Virus record (IMG/VR): IMGVR_UViG_3300037245_000719 | Location: 1 to 23,484 of that record | DNA: 23,484 nt | Direction: 5' to 3' (one strand) | Source: a virus | Shown here: piece by piece, positions 1 to 5,857 of the stretch | Numbering within the stretch: position 1 is the first letter of the stretch | Layout of the letters: every line of letters begins with the position of its first letter | The notes under the pieces: generated by a model | Database searches by the model: none | What the model saw: only the letters and a program-made list of their open reading frames with translations | Told to the model about the DNA's origin: nothing | Position numbers and translations under genes: made by a program

Positions 1-8
1 GTGATCTT

Positions 9-263
9 ATGGGAACCGAGTTGAAGAAAAAGAAACGTGTCAGAGCAAGAGCTCGAGTACGGACCGAAGTCATGATCGTCCCTGAGTTGAAAGAAGGTAA
101 GAAGGGATTCAAGATTACTGGCCTGAGTCTCAGTCACATCAAGCTGCTGAACAGTGTGCTTGATAGAGCTGTGGCTGCCTCGATTGCCCTGGACATTGAA
201 GCTGACGAGCATGAGACTGAAGAGGTGCTCGATTATCTTTTCAATATAACTACGACTGAGTGA
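9..263 (+). CDS. Hypothetical small basic-N-terminus protein, possibly 5'-truncated
   Basis: I do not recognise this 84-residue product. Its N-terminus is strongly basic (Lys/Arg-rich over about residues 5-18). The C-terminal half is predicted to be helical and acidic, ending in a run of threonines. The frame is open back to the window edge and only eight bases precede the ATG, so no ribosome binding site can be seen and the true start may lie outside the window. The stop is followed at once by a strong AGGAGG-type site that serves the next gene, so the two are probably co-transcribed. The basic N-terminus could suit nucleic-acid binding, but that is a guess. I am fairly confident that it is coding because of its position in a tightly packed + strand series. 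Confidence 0.6.
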   Translation: MGTELKKKKRVRARARVRTEVMIVPELKEGKKGFKITGLSLSHIKLLNSVLDRAVAASIALDIEADEHETEEVLDYLFNITTTE

Positions 264-276
264 GGAGGTGATATAG

Positions 277-441
277 ATGGCAGCTGCCAAACCGACAATG
301 ATGTCAAAAGGAGTTCCAACAACTGCTCAACCGAGGGAGATCACGTTAGTTCGATGTCCGAAGTGTGGAGCAAAGCACGATCAGGCAATCAAATGTCTTT
401 GTCCGAAGCTTGACGTGAAGACTCCGACTTACAAGAAATAA
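277..441 (+). CDS. 54-residue zinc-ribbon-like peptide
   Basis: This short gene starts at an ATG seven bases after the AGGAGGTG site at 263-270 and encodes 54 residues. The only clear motif is a Cys cluster of the form CPKCG...KCLCP (about residues 27-43), that is CxxC, about eleven residues, then CxC, with a His between. This spacing suits a small zinc-binding knuckle, as in many tiny phage proteins, but I cannot assign a family. The N-terminal half looks unstructured (Ala, Pro, Thr, Met) and the C-terminus is short and basic. It lies 13 bases after the preceding gene and before a GC-rich hairpin at 457-476. The ribosome binding site and uninterrupted frame support a real gene. The function is unknown. 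Confidence 0.6.
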   Translation: MAAAKPTMMSKGVPTTAQPREITLVRCPKCGAKHDQAIKCLCPKLDVKTPTYKK

Positions 442-456
442 CCACATAACCTGGAA

Positions 457-476
457 GGGCTGGCTCCGGCTGGCCC
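457..476 (+). terminator. GC-rich hairpin with UNCG tetraloop (weak terminator or processing hairpin)
   Basis: Bases 457-464 pair with 469-476 around a TCCG loop, giving an 8-bp stem that includes two adjacent G-U wobble pairs in the transcript. The tail is only ATTT, so termination would be weak. The core TGGC-TCCG-GCTG is the same as in the strong terminator at 6703-6733, which suggests related elements. Confidence 0.5.
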
Positions 477-499
477 ATTTCCAATTGGAGGGAATCAAC

Positions 500-745
500 A
501 TGACTGATGATCGAGAGACAAGTTTAATACCATTTGAAATCGTCCCGGAGTGTGAGGGTTGTGCCAAGATCGTGGGTAACATGTGCAAAACCTATGAGAA
601 TCCGTCAATCTTCTGGAGAAACAAAGGGACCACGTTCTATGGCTGTGCCTGTGCAACCCACTGGTCAGCTCCGATCCTGTCCAATTCTGACAAGGTCCGT
701 ATCGGCCAGCAGAAACAGAAGGGAAAGACGAAGGTGGCCAAATGA
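500..745 (+). CDS. Small Cys-containing phage protein (PxKF-like arrangement)
   Basis: The product has 81 residues. The ATG at 500 is chosen over an upstream TTG at 485 because GGAGGG at 487-492 sits about seven bases before it, while the TTG start would lie on top of that site. The protein has a CEGC pair, a third Cys about seven residues later, an ENPSIFWRNKG segment and a GCACATH segment, then ends in a basic tail with GQQKQKGK. From memory this resembles a family of small phage and prophage proteins with a Cys-rich core and a RVGQQKQK-type tail, sometimes labelled by a PxKF motif. The match is not certain. The Cys residues may bind a metal. The stop overlaps the next start (ATGA), which implies translational coupling. 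The function is unknown. Confidence 0.65.
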   Translation: MTDDRETSLIPFEIVPECEGCAKIVGNMCKTYENPSIFWRNKGTTFYGCACATHWSAPILSNSDKVRIGQQKQKGKTKVAK

Positions 746-1011
746 AACCTTTGAAGTTCAAACCAGAGGCTGAGATCATCCAGGAGCTGACAGAAATTTG
801 TGGTAAGCTCCTGGAATTAGCTGACAATATCCCTCTTGAGAAGTTTGCCAGTGGTAACGAATGGATGGGTATGGACAAAGGATGTTTGTCCACGTCCATT
901 CTCATCGAGGGCAGCAGGGAGAAGATGAAAATCATAGCCGTCGAGGTCAAAGCTCGGAAGGATCACAGCAAAAAAATGAAGGCCCGGATGAGGAAATTAC
1001 GTAAGAAATAA
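742..1011 (+). CDS. Hypothetical protein, 89 residues
   Basis: The ATG overlaps the stop of the previous gene in an ATGA, so translation is probably coupled. The 89-residue product is mostly helical in character. The central part has a WMGMDKGC segment and a hydrophobic strand-like IIAVEV segment, and the C-terminus is very basic (KARMRKLRKK). I do not recognise the family. The basic tail may contact nucleic acid, or may simply reflect the small-protein style of this cluster, since the neighbouring products at 500-745 and 3096-3221 also end in or consist of basic stretches. The gene is followed by an 81-base gap with a short hairpin. Confidence 0.6.
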   Translation: MKPLKFKPEAEIIQELTEICGKLLELADNIPLEKFASGNEWMGMDKGCLSTSILIEGSREKMKIIAVEVKARKDHSKKMKARMRKLRKK

Positions 1012-1092
1012 ATAACTTACACCTGACTGGGTGTGTTGTTTACTATTTCACCACGTCGTTCAGGTAAACAGAAGAAAAAGAGAGGTAACATT
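1012..1092 (+). other. Short intergenic gap with a 5-bp hairpin
   Basis: Bases 1019-1023 (ACACC) can pair with 1030-1034 (GGTGT) around a six-base loop. No T-run follows, so it is not a convincing terminator. I see no promoter-like repeat here that recurs elsewhere in the window. A TTG at 1033 keeps an open frame into the next gene but has no ribosome binding site. Confidence 0.35.
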
Positions 1093-1314
1093 ATGTTAGA
1101 ATTGCCAGCATTAAGTTCAGACTTGATAGCTCAACTTCTTATTGAAGAAGAGGAAGTGAAAATCAGGCCGAGTATGCCTTTGGAAATGATTATGTATCTG
1201 TCAGGCCGAAGGCAATTAGCATTAGATCTTCAGACCAGACTGCTGGCCATGGAGGCCGGAGACACTGAGGCTGAACCCGTAGTTCAATCAAGAGACAAAT
1301 ATAACAGGAGGTAA
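1093..1314 (+). CDS. Conserved small phage protein upstream of the connector
   Basis: The product has 73 residues. The ATG at 1093 is preceded by AGAGGT at 1081-1086. An upstream TTG at 1033 would lengthen the frame by 20 basic, low-quality residues and has no binding site, so I prefer 1093. The N-terminus LELPALSSDLIAQLL followed by PSMPLEMIMYLSGRRQLALDL resembles small proteins often found just before the head-tail connector gene in T7-like and related podoviruses (pattern: LP..pSdLI..L, then a segment ending in aGrR..v..L). No function is known for those to my knowledge. The C-terminus is a disordered-looking acidic to basic tail. It lies five bases before the next gene and looks like part of the connector operon. 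Confidence 0.65.
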   Translation: MLELPALSSDLIAQLLIEEEEVKIRPSMPLEMIMYLSGRRQLALDLQTRLLAMEAGDTEAEPVVQSRDKYNRR

Positions 1315-1318
1315 ACAT

Positions 1319-1507
1319 ATGTGCATGAGTGGCCCGAACGTTCAGAAACAAGAACCGACACCCATCCAGCCACCTGACGAGAAAAGGCTTGAGTTAAATC
1401 CTGAAACACAAGGCCAGAAAACCAGAGCAAAGAAACTGGGAACCAAGAGGTTACAAATTCCTCTAAAGAAACCCGGTCAGCAAACTGGTAGTGGGCTGAA
1501 GATATAA
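1319..1507 (+). CDS. Proline-rich small protein preceding the connector
   Basis: The product has 62 residues and starts at an ATG seven bases after AGGAGG (1306-1311). It begins MCMSGP, continues with a Gln/Pro-rich stretch, then a basic KKLGTKRLQIPL segment, and ends QQTGSGLKI. This outline (Cys near the N-terminus, Pro-rich linker, K-G-x-x-x-L-x-I-P-L, then G-S-G-L-x-I) is shared, as I recall, by small proteins immediately upstream of head-tail connector genes in many T7-like and P22-like phages. Their role is not established, though the position suggests a minor virion or assembly role. It ends two bases before the connector ATG, which itself has only a weak ribosome binding site, so translation of the connector may depend on this gene. 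Confidence 0.65.
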   Translation: MCMSGPNVQKQEPTPIQPPDEKRLELNPETQGQKTRAKKLGTKRLQIPLKKPGQQTGSGLKI

Positions 1508-1509
1508 CG

Positions 1510-3096
1510 ATGGCCAAGACACTCGGACTGATAGCTCAGAGATGGGCTCGACTGGATGCTAAGAGAGGTTCCCACCTCAAGAGGGCAAGAGCATGTGCAG
1601 AATTAACACTGCCGTCTTTGCTGCCTCCGGTGGGTGCCGACGAGAACACAGAACTGCCGACTCCCTACCAGGGACTTGGTGCCAGAGCTGTGAACAATTT
1701 ATCTGCCAAGCTTTTGCTGGCTCTATTCCCTGCCAATACTTCGTTCTTCAGATTAGATGCTGATGAATTTGAGGCAGAAAAAATGAAAGAGAAAATGGGT
1801 GAGGATGATTTCAAAACCCAGGTTTCTTCCAAACTTCGTAAGGTTGAGAAAATGGTTGTCAGAGATTTTGAAGCCATGGCTCACCGAACCAAAATGTTTA
1901 AAGCAATGAAGTACATCGTTGTCTTAGGCAACACCTTGATCGAACAGCTGCCCTCTGGTAAACTGAAAGTCTACCGGCTGGATACTTATGTGGTCCGGAG
2001 AAATTCATCCGGTGACATGGTTGAAGCTGTGATCAGAGAGTTGATCGATGAGAATGATGTCCCGGAAGGCATGGAAATTCCAGACATGCATGCTCAGAAG
2101 GATACACCGAAGGAGGATGTGGAACTGTTCACCAGAATAATGTTGAAAGGTGACACCTTCCATGTTAGCCAAGAGATCCTCGGAGTCGTAGTACCTGACA
2201 GTGAAGCAACATATCCGAAAGGTAAAGAACCATTCATTGCCTTAGCATGGGCTCTCTCCGATGGAGACAACTATGGACGTGGACATGTTGATGAACAGTT
2301 GGGTGATTTCATTTCTTATGACGATCTAAGCAAATCTCTCCTCGAGGGTGCTGCTGCAGCTGCAAAGCTGATCTTCATGAACAAGCCTAATTCTACCACC
2401 AACATCCAAGACCTTCGTACAGCTCGTAATGGGCAGTTCATCGTAGGCAATGAGGACGATGTTGGAGTGTTACGAATAGACAAGGCCCACGATTTCAAGG
2501 TGGCATACGATCAAGCCATCATCATTGAGACTCGGCTGGCCAAGGCTTTCTTACTTCAGGAATCAATCCAACGAAATGCTGAACGTGTCACTGCTGAAGA
2601 GATTCGTATCATGGCTCAAGAGCTGGAAGATGCACTCGGAGGTATCTATTCCGTACTTGGTGTTGAACTTCAGAAGCCACTTGCTGGTTTACTGATGGCC
2701 AACATGAAGAAACGAAAGAAGATTCCACCGTTGCCGAAAGAGATTGAGACTACGGTCACCACAGGCTTCGAAGCCCTTGGCCGTGGACATGATCTGGCTA
2801 AGCTGAAACAGTTCAAGCAGGAGATCGTGGACTTTAATGATCCGACTGTAACCCAGATGTACATCAACATTTCTGATTACCTGACAAGAGTTGCCACGGC
2901 AATCGGTCTTGATTCTGATGGACTGGTACCCACCAAGGAGCAGGTTACTGCTGCCATGGCTAAGGAGAAACAACAGGCTCAGATGGCCGAGCTCACTAAG
3001 ACCGGAGCTGCCACTCAGGTAGCCAAGGGTGCTGTAGAGTCCGGACAACTTGATAACCTGCAACAAGGTATGCAACAAGGAGGTCAACAACAGTAA
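1510..3096 (+). CDS. Head-tail connector (portal) protein, T7 gp8-like
   Basis: This 528-residue protein matches the T7 gp8 connector in length (536 residues) and in its N-terminus, which has the family pattern of a helix with R.....R..H..RA..CAELTLPSLLPP, then the TPYQGLGARAVNNLSAKLLLALFP segment. In T7-like phages twelve copies form the ring at one capsid vertex through which DNA is packed and released and to which the tail attaches. Residues from about 345 to 450 contain ETRLAKAFLLQESIQRNAERVTAEEIR, typical of the stem/clip part. The C-terminus is Gln-rich and probably disordered. The start lies two bases after the preceding stop with a poor binding site, which suggests coupling. Its own stop overlaps the next ATG (TAATG). 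The identification is secure at family level (Head_tail_connector). Confidence 0.95.
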   Translation: MAKTLGLIAQRWARLDAKRGSHLKRARACAELTLPSLLPPVGADENTELPTPYQGLGARAVNNLSAKLLLALFPANTSFFRLDADEFEAEKMKEKMGEDDFKTQVSSKLRKVEKMVVRDFEAMAHRTKMFKAMKYIVVLGNTLIEQLPSGKLKVYRLDTYVVRRNSSGDMVEAVIRELIDENDVPEGMEIPDMHAQKDTPKEDVELFTRIMLKGDTFHVSQEILGVVVPDSEATYPKGKEPFIALAWALSDGDNYGRGHVDEQLGDFISYDDLSKSLLEGAAAAAKLIFMNKPNSTTNIQDLRTARNGQFIVGNEDDVGVLRIDKAHDFKVAYDQAIIIETRLAKAFLLQESIQRNAERVTAEEIRIMAQELEDALGGIYSVLGVELQKPLAGLLMANMKKRKKIPPLPKEIETTVTTGFEALGRGHDLAKLKQFKQEIVDFNDPTVTQMYINISDYLTRVATAIGLDSDGLVPTKEQVTAAMAKEKQQAQMAELTKTGAATQVAKGAVESGQLDNLQQGMQQGGQQQ

Positions 3097-3221
3097 TGAG
3101 AATAATCCGTAAGGTCAAAGGGAAGAAAATGAAAGTCCTGGCCGACCTCAAAATCAACCCCAAAGGTCTTCTGAAGGCTTTGATCAAGAAAAGGAAAAAG
3201 CTTGAAGAGTCCAAGAAATAA
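3096..3221 (+). CDS. 41-residue highly basic peptide
   Basis: This short frame starts at an ATG that overlaps the connector stop (TAATG) and lies 12 bases after AAGGAGG (3077-3083), which falls inside the connector gene. The product is very basic, with clusters such as RKVKGKK near the N-terminus and IKKRKKLEESKK at the C-terminus. It has no cysteines and almost no aromatic residues. An internal ATG at 3129 is an alternative start. I do not know a family. A tiny basic protein between connector and scaffold could bind nucleic acid or the acidic scaffold, but this is speculation. It fills an otherwise empty 146-base gap and has a plausible binding site, so I think it is real. Confidence 0.5.
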   Translation: MRIIRKVKGKKMKVLADLKINPKGLLKALIKKRKKLEESKK

Positions 3222-3242
3222 TCCTATAGGAGGGATAAACTA

Positions 3243-4160
3243 ATGGCCGACCAAGGCAACGTAACAACTCAAGCAATTGACGAAGCTGGACTGGCTGCTA
3301 TGGCTGCCAAGTCTGGTGACACACCTGAACATTTAGCTGCTATGGCAGCCAAGGCCGATGGCAAGGGTCCAGCTCAAGGGACCGAGAACTTATTGGCCGG
3401 GAAGTATAAGGATGAAGCTGCCCTGAAGACCGGGTTCGATTCACTCGTTGAAAAATACGGAACTGAAAAAGCTTACAAAATCCTCGAGACTGAGATGGGT
3501 AAGACAGCACAAAGTCAAGACCCTCTCAATCCAACCGATCCAATCGTTCCAAAAACAGGAGATGCACTGAATCCGGAAGGTGGTGACCCCGTCAAACCGG
3601 CAGCAGATGCTCTAACAGATCCTAACAAAGCTGCAGATGCTGCCAAAGTGGTGGCCGATGCCAAGCTTGACTTTGCAAAACTTAACGATGAGTTTGCACA
3701 GAATGGTGAGCTGTCCAAGGATAGTTACGAAAAGTTATCCAATGCTGGACTTAGCACAGAGATGGTCGACCAGTATATAGCTGGTATTGCTGCCTCAACT
3801 GAACTCCTGACAACCAAGGTTTATGGACTGGCCGGTGGTGAAGAAAACTTCAACACTCTCATCGAATGGGCTGGAGATAACCTGAATGCAGCTGAAACAC
3901 AGAACTTCAACAATGCCGTGACTGCCGGTGACATGGACAAACTTCCCATGATGGTTGAAGCATTGAAGACTCGATACGAAGCTGACCAAGGAAGTATGGG
4001 AGATCGTAAACGAGTTGAAGGTGAAGGTGTCAAGCCAGCTGTTGGTGGCTATGGTTCCAAAGCCGAGATGACTGCTGACATGAGAGATCCTCGATACAAA
4101 CTGGATGCTTCATATCGGAAGTCAGTGATGGACAAGTTGGCCAAGACAACGGCCTTCTAA
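3243..4160 (+). CDS. Capsid assembly scaffold protein, T7 gp9-like
   Basis: The product has 305 residues, close to T7 gp9 (307). It starts at an ATG with AGGAGGG eight bases upstream. The sequence is acidic and rich in Ala, Asp and Glu, with a probably disordered Pro/Asp-rich stretch near residues 95-140, as expected of a scaffold. The C-terminal region carries the pattern that I associate with T7-type scaffolds: GYGSKAEMTADMRDPRYKLD followed by ASYRKSVMDKLA. In T7 the scaffold fills the procapsid interior, shapes the shell with the connector and leaves before packaging. It lies directly after the connector operon and before the capsid gene, the normal order. What is not normal is the 622-base non-coding interval that follows. 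Confidence 0.9.
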   Translation: MADQGNVTTQAIDEAGLAAMAAKSGDTPEHLAAMAAKADGKGPAQGTENLLAGKYKDEAALKTGFDSLVEKYGTEKAYKILETEMGKTAQSQDPLNPTDPIVPKTGDALNPEGGDPVKPAADALTDPNKAADAAKVVADAKLDFAKLNDEFAQNGELSKDSYEKLSNAGLSTEMVDQYIAGIAASTELLTTKVYGLAGGEENFNTLIEWAGDNLNAAETQNFNNAVTAGDMDKLPMMVEALKTRYEADQGSMGDRKRVEGEGVKPAVGGYGSKAEMTADMRDPRYKLDASYRKSVMDKLAKTTAF

Positions 4161-4165
4161 ATAAA

Positions 4166-4237
4166 GAGGTAGCTCTCCTCCTGCAAAGGAAAGCAGGTAA
4201 AAGCCTGGAAATGTATGGTTCGAATCCTACTGCCTCA
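4166..4237 (+). ncRNA. tRNA-like element
   Basis: The span is 72 bases, the length of a tRNA. The ends GAGGTAG (4166-4172) and CTGCCTC (4230-4236) pair over seven positions with one wobble, followed by an unpaired A. The segment 4217-4227, GGTTCGAATCC, is a canonical T-loop with its inner stem. However, the T-stem needs a bulged T to complete five pairs, the middle hairpin (CCTGC at 4180-4184 with GCAGG at 4193-4197) does not present a normal seven-base anticodon loop with U33, and no normal D-arm is seen. I therefore call it tRNA-like, not a tRNA. An alternative is a remnant or attachment-site copy of a tRNA 3' end. Confidence 0.45.
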
Positions 4238-4581
4238 TGATGTTCGGTTTGGTGTTACTCGAACTAAAATAAAATTACCCTTTCATACCGGATAATTACC
4301 GGAAACCCTGAGACCCTGGGTTCCATCAGGTTAAAGAAGACCCTAACACTTTGGTACCGTTTCGAAGGAAGAAAGCCCTGGCACATGACCAGGAGTCTAA
4401 ACTTCATGGAAAACGGTACTCGATTTGGTGTCGTTTCCTACCAGCTTCGAGTTCTGCAGAGCTCCGGTAGAGTAAATGGCATACTTCTTTAGTACCCACA
4501 TCCCCTACGTATGCTCACCTGTATTCTTCAGGTGAGTCCACAACCCATCTTTGGCTACTGGCCAGAGATCCCTCCTCTCAA

Positions 4582-4622
4582 GGGACCAGCCGACAATAGC
4601 TCGTAAGGCTATGGCTGGTCCC
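4582..4622 (+). repeat. Two-part hairpin flanked by a 12-base direct repeat
   Basis: GGGACCAGCC (4582-4591) pairs perfectly with 4613-4622, and after a four-base bulge ATAGC (4596-4600) pairs with GCTAT (4608-4612) around a seven-base loop. The 12-mer TCCCTCCTCTCA occurs at 4569-4580 and again at 4619-4630. No T-run follows, so a simple intrinsic terminator is unlikely. Confidence 0.7.
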
Positions 4623-4686
4623 TCCTCTCACTCCCCCCAAATATGATAGCCCGATTAAGGCTGGCTGAGGTCAGCACTAAAGGACA

Positions 4687-4773
4687 CCTTGAATGTTGGA
4701 GACTGTGATACGGATGGATTTCGAAATGTCTATCATGTTTCATAACTATTAACCCAATCTAACATTCAAGGAG
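4687..4773 (+). promoter_or_regulatory. Long stem sequestering the capsid Shine-Dalgarno sequence
   Basis: Bases 4687-4700 pair with 4758-4771 over 14 positions with one G-U pair. The capsid ribosome binding site AAGGAG (4768-4773, nine bases before the ATG) has its first four bases inside the 3' arm. The 57-base loop contains a further 5-bp stem (4706-4710 with 4731-4735) and the palindrome ATTTCGAAAT (4718-4727). The element could limit capsid translation, or be cut by RNase III as T7 late mRNAs are. Which one applies cannot be told from sequence. Confidence 0.6.
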
Positions 4774-4782
4774 ATTATAACA

Positions 4783-5763
4783 ATGAGTGCTGCAACTGTA
4801 TCTTACTTAGGTTCGAGCAACGACACTTCCCCGGCAAATACTGCTGAGGAAAGAGCTCTGTTCCTGAAAGTGTTCTCTGGTGAAGTCTTAATGGCTTTCG
4901 AAGAGTACAATGAGTTCCTCGACAAACATTCCGTTCGAAATATCGTGTCCGGAAAACAAGCCCAGTTCCCCCTGTTCGGTCGTATGCCGGATGCCGAGTA
5001 TCATACTCCGGGTGCTGAGATCGTTGGTCAGCAGATCCCCATGGCCGAGAAGACCATAAGCATTGACAAGCTGTTAATCAGTCATGTGTTTATTCCCGTC
5101 CTGGATGATGCCATCTCTCATTACGATGTCCGTAGCAAGTATGCTGACATGTGTGGTAAGAAACTGGCCCAGACCTTCGACAATCATATTGGCCGTGAGC
5201 TGTTGCTTGCTGCTGCTTCCACGACTCCGATCACTGGTGATACCACCATGGGTGGAACCATCGTCAATGATGCTGAGTTCAATTCGGGAACTGCTGCCAC
5301 GAAACTGGCTGCTTGGGTAGAAGGCATGTTTGATGCTGCTGCCGTCCTGGACAACAAATGGGTAACTGGTAAACGGTATTGTGTCACGACTCCGGCTTAC
5401 TACTACTTCCTCGTTCAGCAAATGACCTCCAACGGTTTCTCTCTGATCAACAAAGACATCGATGGTCGTGGTTCTATTGCTGATGGTAACCTCGTAAAGG
5501 TTGCTGGTATCGATATGATTTCCTTTCCTGGCCTTCCGGTTGCTGACTACAGTGGTGAAGATTACCATGCAGTCAATGCCGAGAACACCGTCGGAATCAT
5601 CTTTACCGATCAGGCTGTTGGTACCGTCAAACTCATGGACCTGTCCGTTGAGTCCGAGTGGGACATCCGTCGACAGGGTTGGCTGACTGTGGCTAAGTAT
5701 GCCATGGGTCACGGAATCTTGCAAGGTGAATGTGCCTATCAGCTCCGTACCTCTGCTCCCTAA
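4783..5763 (+). CDS. Major capsid protein, T7 gp10-like
   Basis: The product has 326 residues (T7 gp10A has 345) and shows the T7-type capsid pattern: an N-terminal stretch ending in ALFLKVFSGEVLMAFEE, then HSVRNIVSGKQAQFPLFGR, a PGAEIVGQQIPMAEKTISID segment matching the E-loop and P-domain boundary, LDDAISHYDVRSKYADM, and near the C-terminus a W-D-I-R-R-Q-G-W-L segment. It has the HK97 fold by family. The ATG has AAGGAG nine bases upstream, but that site is part of a long stem, so expression may be controlled. The stop codon lies in the loop of a small hairpin (5756-5774), followed by a strong terminator at 5795. T7 also has its terminator T-phi directly after gene 10. I see no evidence for a frameshifted longer form. 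Confidence 0.95.
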   Translation: MSAATVSYLGSSNDTSPANTAEERALFLKVFSGEVLMAFEEYNEFLDKHSVRNIVSGKQAQFPLFGRMPDAEYHTPGAEIVGQQIPMAEKTISIDKLLISHVFIPVLDDAISHYDVRSKYADMCGKKLAQTFDNHIGRELLLAAASTTPITGDTTMGGTIVNDAEFNSGTAATKLAAWVEGMFDAAAVLDNKWVTGKRYCVTTPAYYYFLVQQMTSNGFSLINKDIDGRGSIADGNLVKVAGIDMISFPGLPVADYSGEDYHAVNAENTVGIIFTDQAVGTVKLMDLSVESEWDIRRQGWLTVAKYAMGHGILQGECAYQLRTSAP

Positions 5764-5774
5764 TTAATTGGGAG
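5756..5774 (+). repeat. Hairpin enclosing the capsid stop codon
   Basis: CTCCC (5756-5760) pairs with GGGAG (5770-5774). The loop TAATTAATT begins with the stop codon itself. The decoration gene has the same arrangement with different stem bases (6667-6685). Confidence 0.55.
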
Positions 5775-5794
5775 TGTAAACAATAACTAAACAA

Positions 5795-5825
5795 GGGCTG
5801 GCCATCGGTGGCTGGCCCTTTTTTT
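5795..5825 (+). terminator. Strong intrinsic terminator after the capsid gene
   Basis: Bases 5795-5804 pair with 5809-5818 over ten positions, including two adjacent G-U pairs, around a four-base loop, and seven T residues follow (5819-5825). Its position matches T-phi after gene 10 of T7. The complementary strand would have two mismatches in the stem and no T-run, so it is directional. Confidence 0.9.
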
Positions 5826-5857
5826 AACACTTTAACGAATAAAAGGGAATGTAAAAA

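Larger units (their letters stand above)
4161..4782 (+). ncRNA. Candidate large structured non-coding RNA / capsid leader
   Basis: No convincing gene fits this 622-base interval. Instead it holds a dense series of inverted repeats: a tRNA-like element (4166-4237), CCGG/CCGG (4288-4302), a 9-bp stem 4354-4362 with 4411-4419 enclosing 4364-4367/4402-4405 and a 5-bp hairpin 4377-4393, a bulged 9-bp stem 4438-4446 with 4460-4470, GCATAC/GTATGC (4479-4484 with 4509-4514), a 6-bp hairpin 4515-4535, a two-part hairpin 4582-4622, small hairpins near 4647-4675, and a 14-bp stem 4687-4772. Nested, perfectly paired stems at this density are not expected by chance in a compact phage genome. Very large structured RNAs such as GOLLD and ROOL occur in phages and often lie near or contain tRNAs. 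Membership of either class is a hypothesis that I cannot test here. A long capsid mRNA leader is the alternative. Confidence 0.55.

Noticed and set aside
495-950. 151-residue minus-strand frame
   Set aside because: It lies opposite two plausible + strand genes with proper ribosome binding sites and has low-complexity, Ser-rich translation typical of a shadow frame.
4211-4273. Two tiny frames (9 and 10 codons) in the structured interval, joined by ATGA
   Set aside because: Neither has a ribosome binding site at a workable distance, and both lie across the T-loop and next stem.
4582-4622. Hairpin considered as an intrinsic terminator
   Set aside because: The stem is strong but is followed by a C-rich tract with no run of T.
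4644-4709. 21-codon frame starting in the C-rich stretch
   Set aside because: No Shine-Dalgarno sequence precedes it and it overlaps the 14-bp stem before the capsid gene.
5074-5724. 216-residue open frame on the minus strand inside the capsid gene
   Set aside because: It is fully antisense to a clear T7-type capsid gene, has no recognisable motif or binding site, and its length follows from the codon bias of the capsid gene.
5740-5857. Frameshift that would extend the capsid protein, as T7 10B
   Set aside because: No slippery heptamer is seen at the end of the gene, and the stop is followed by a hairpin and terminator.
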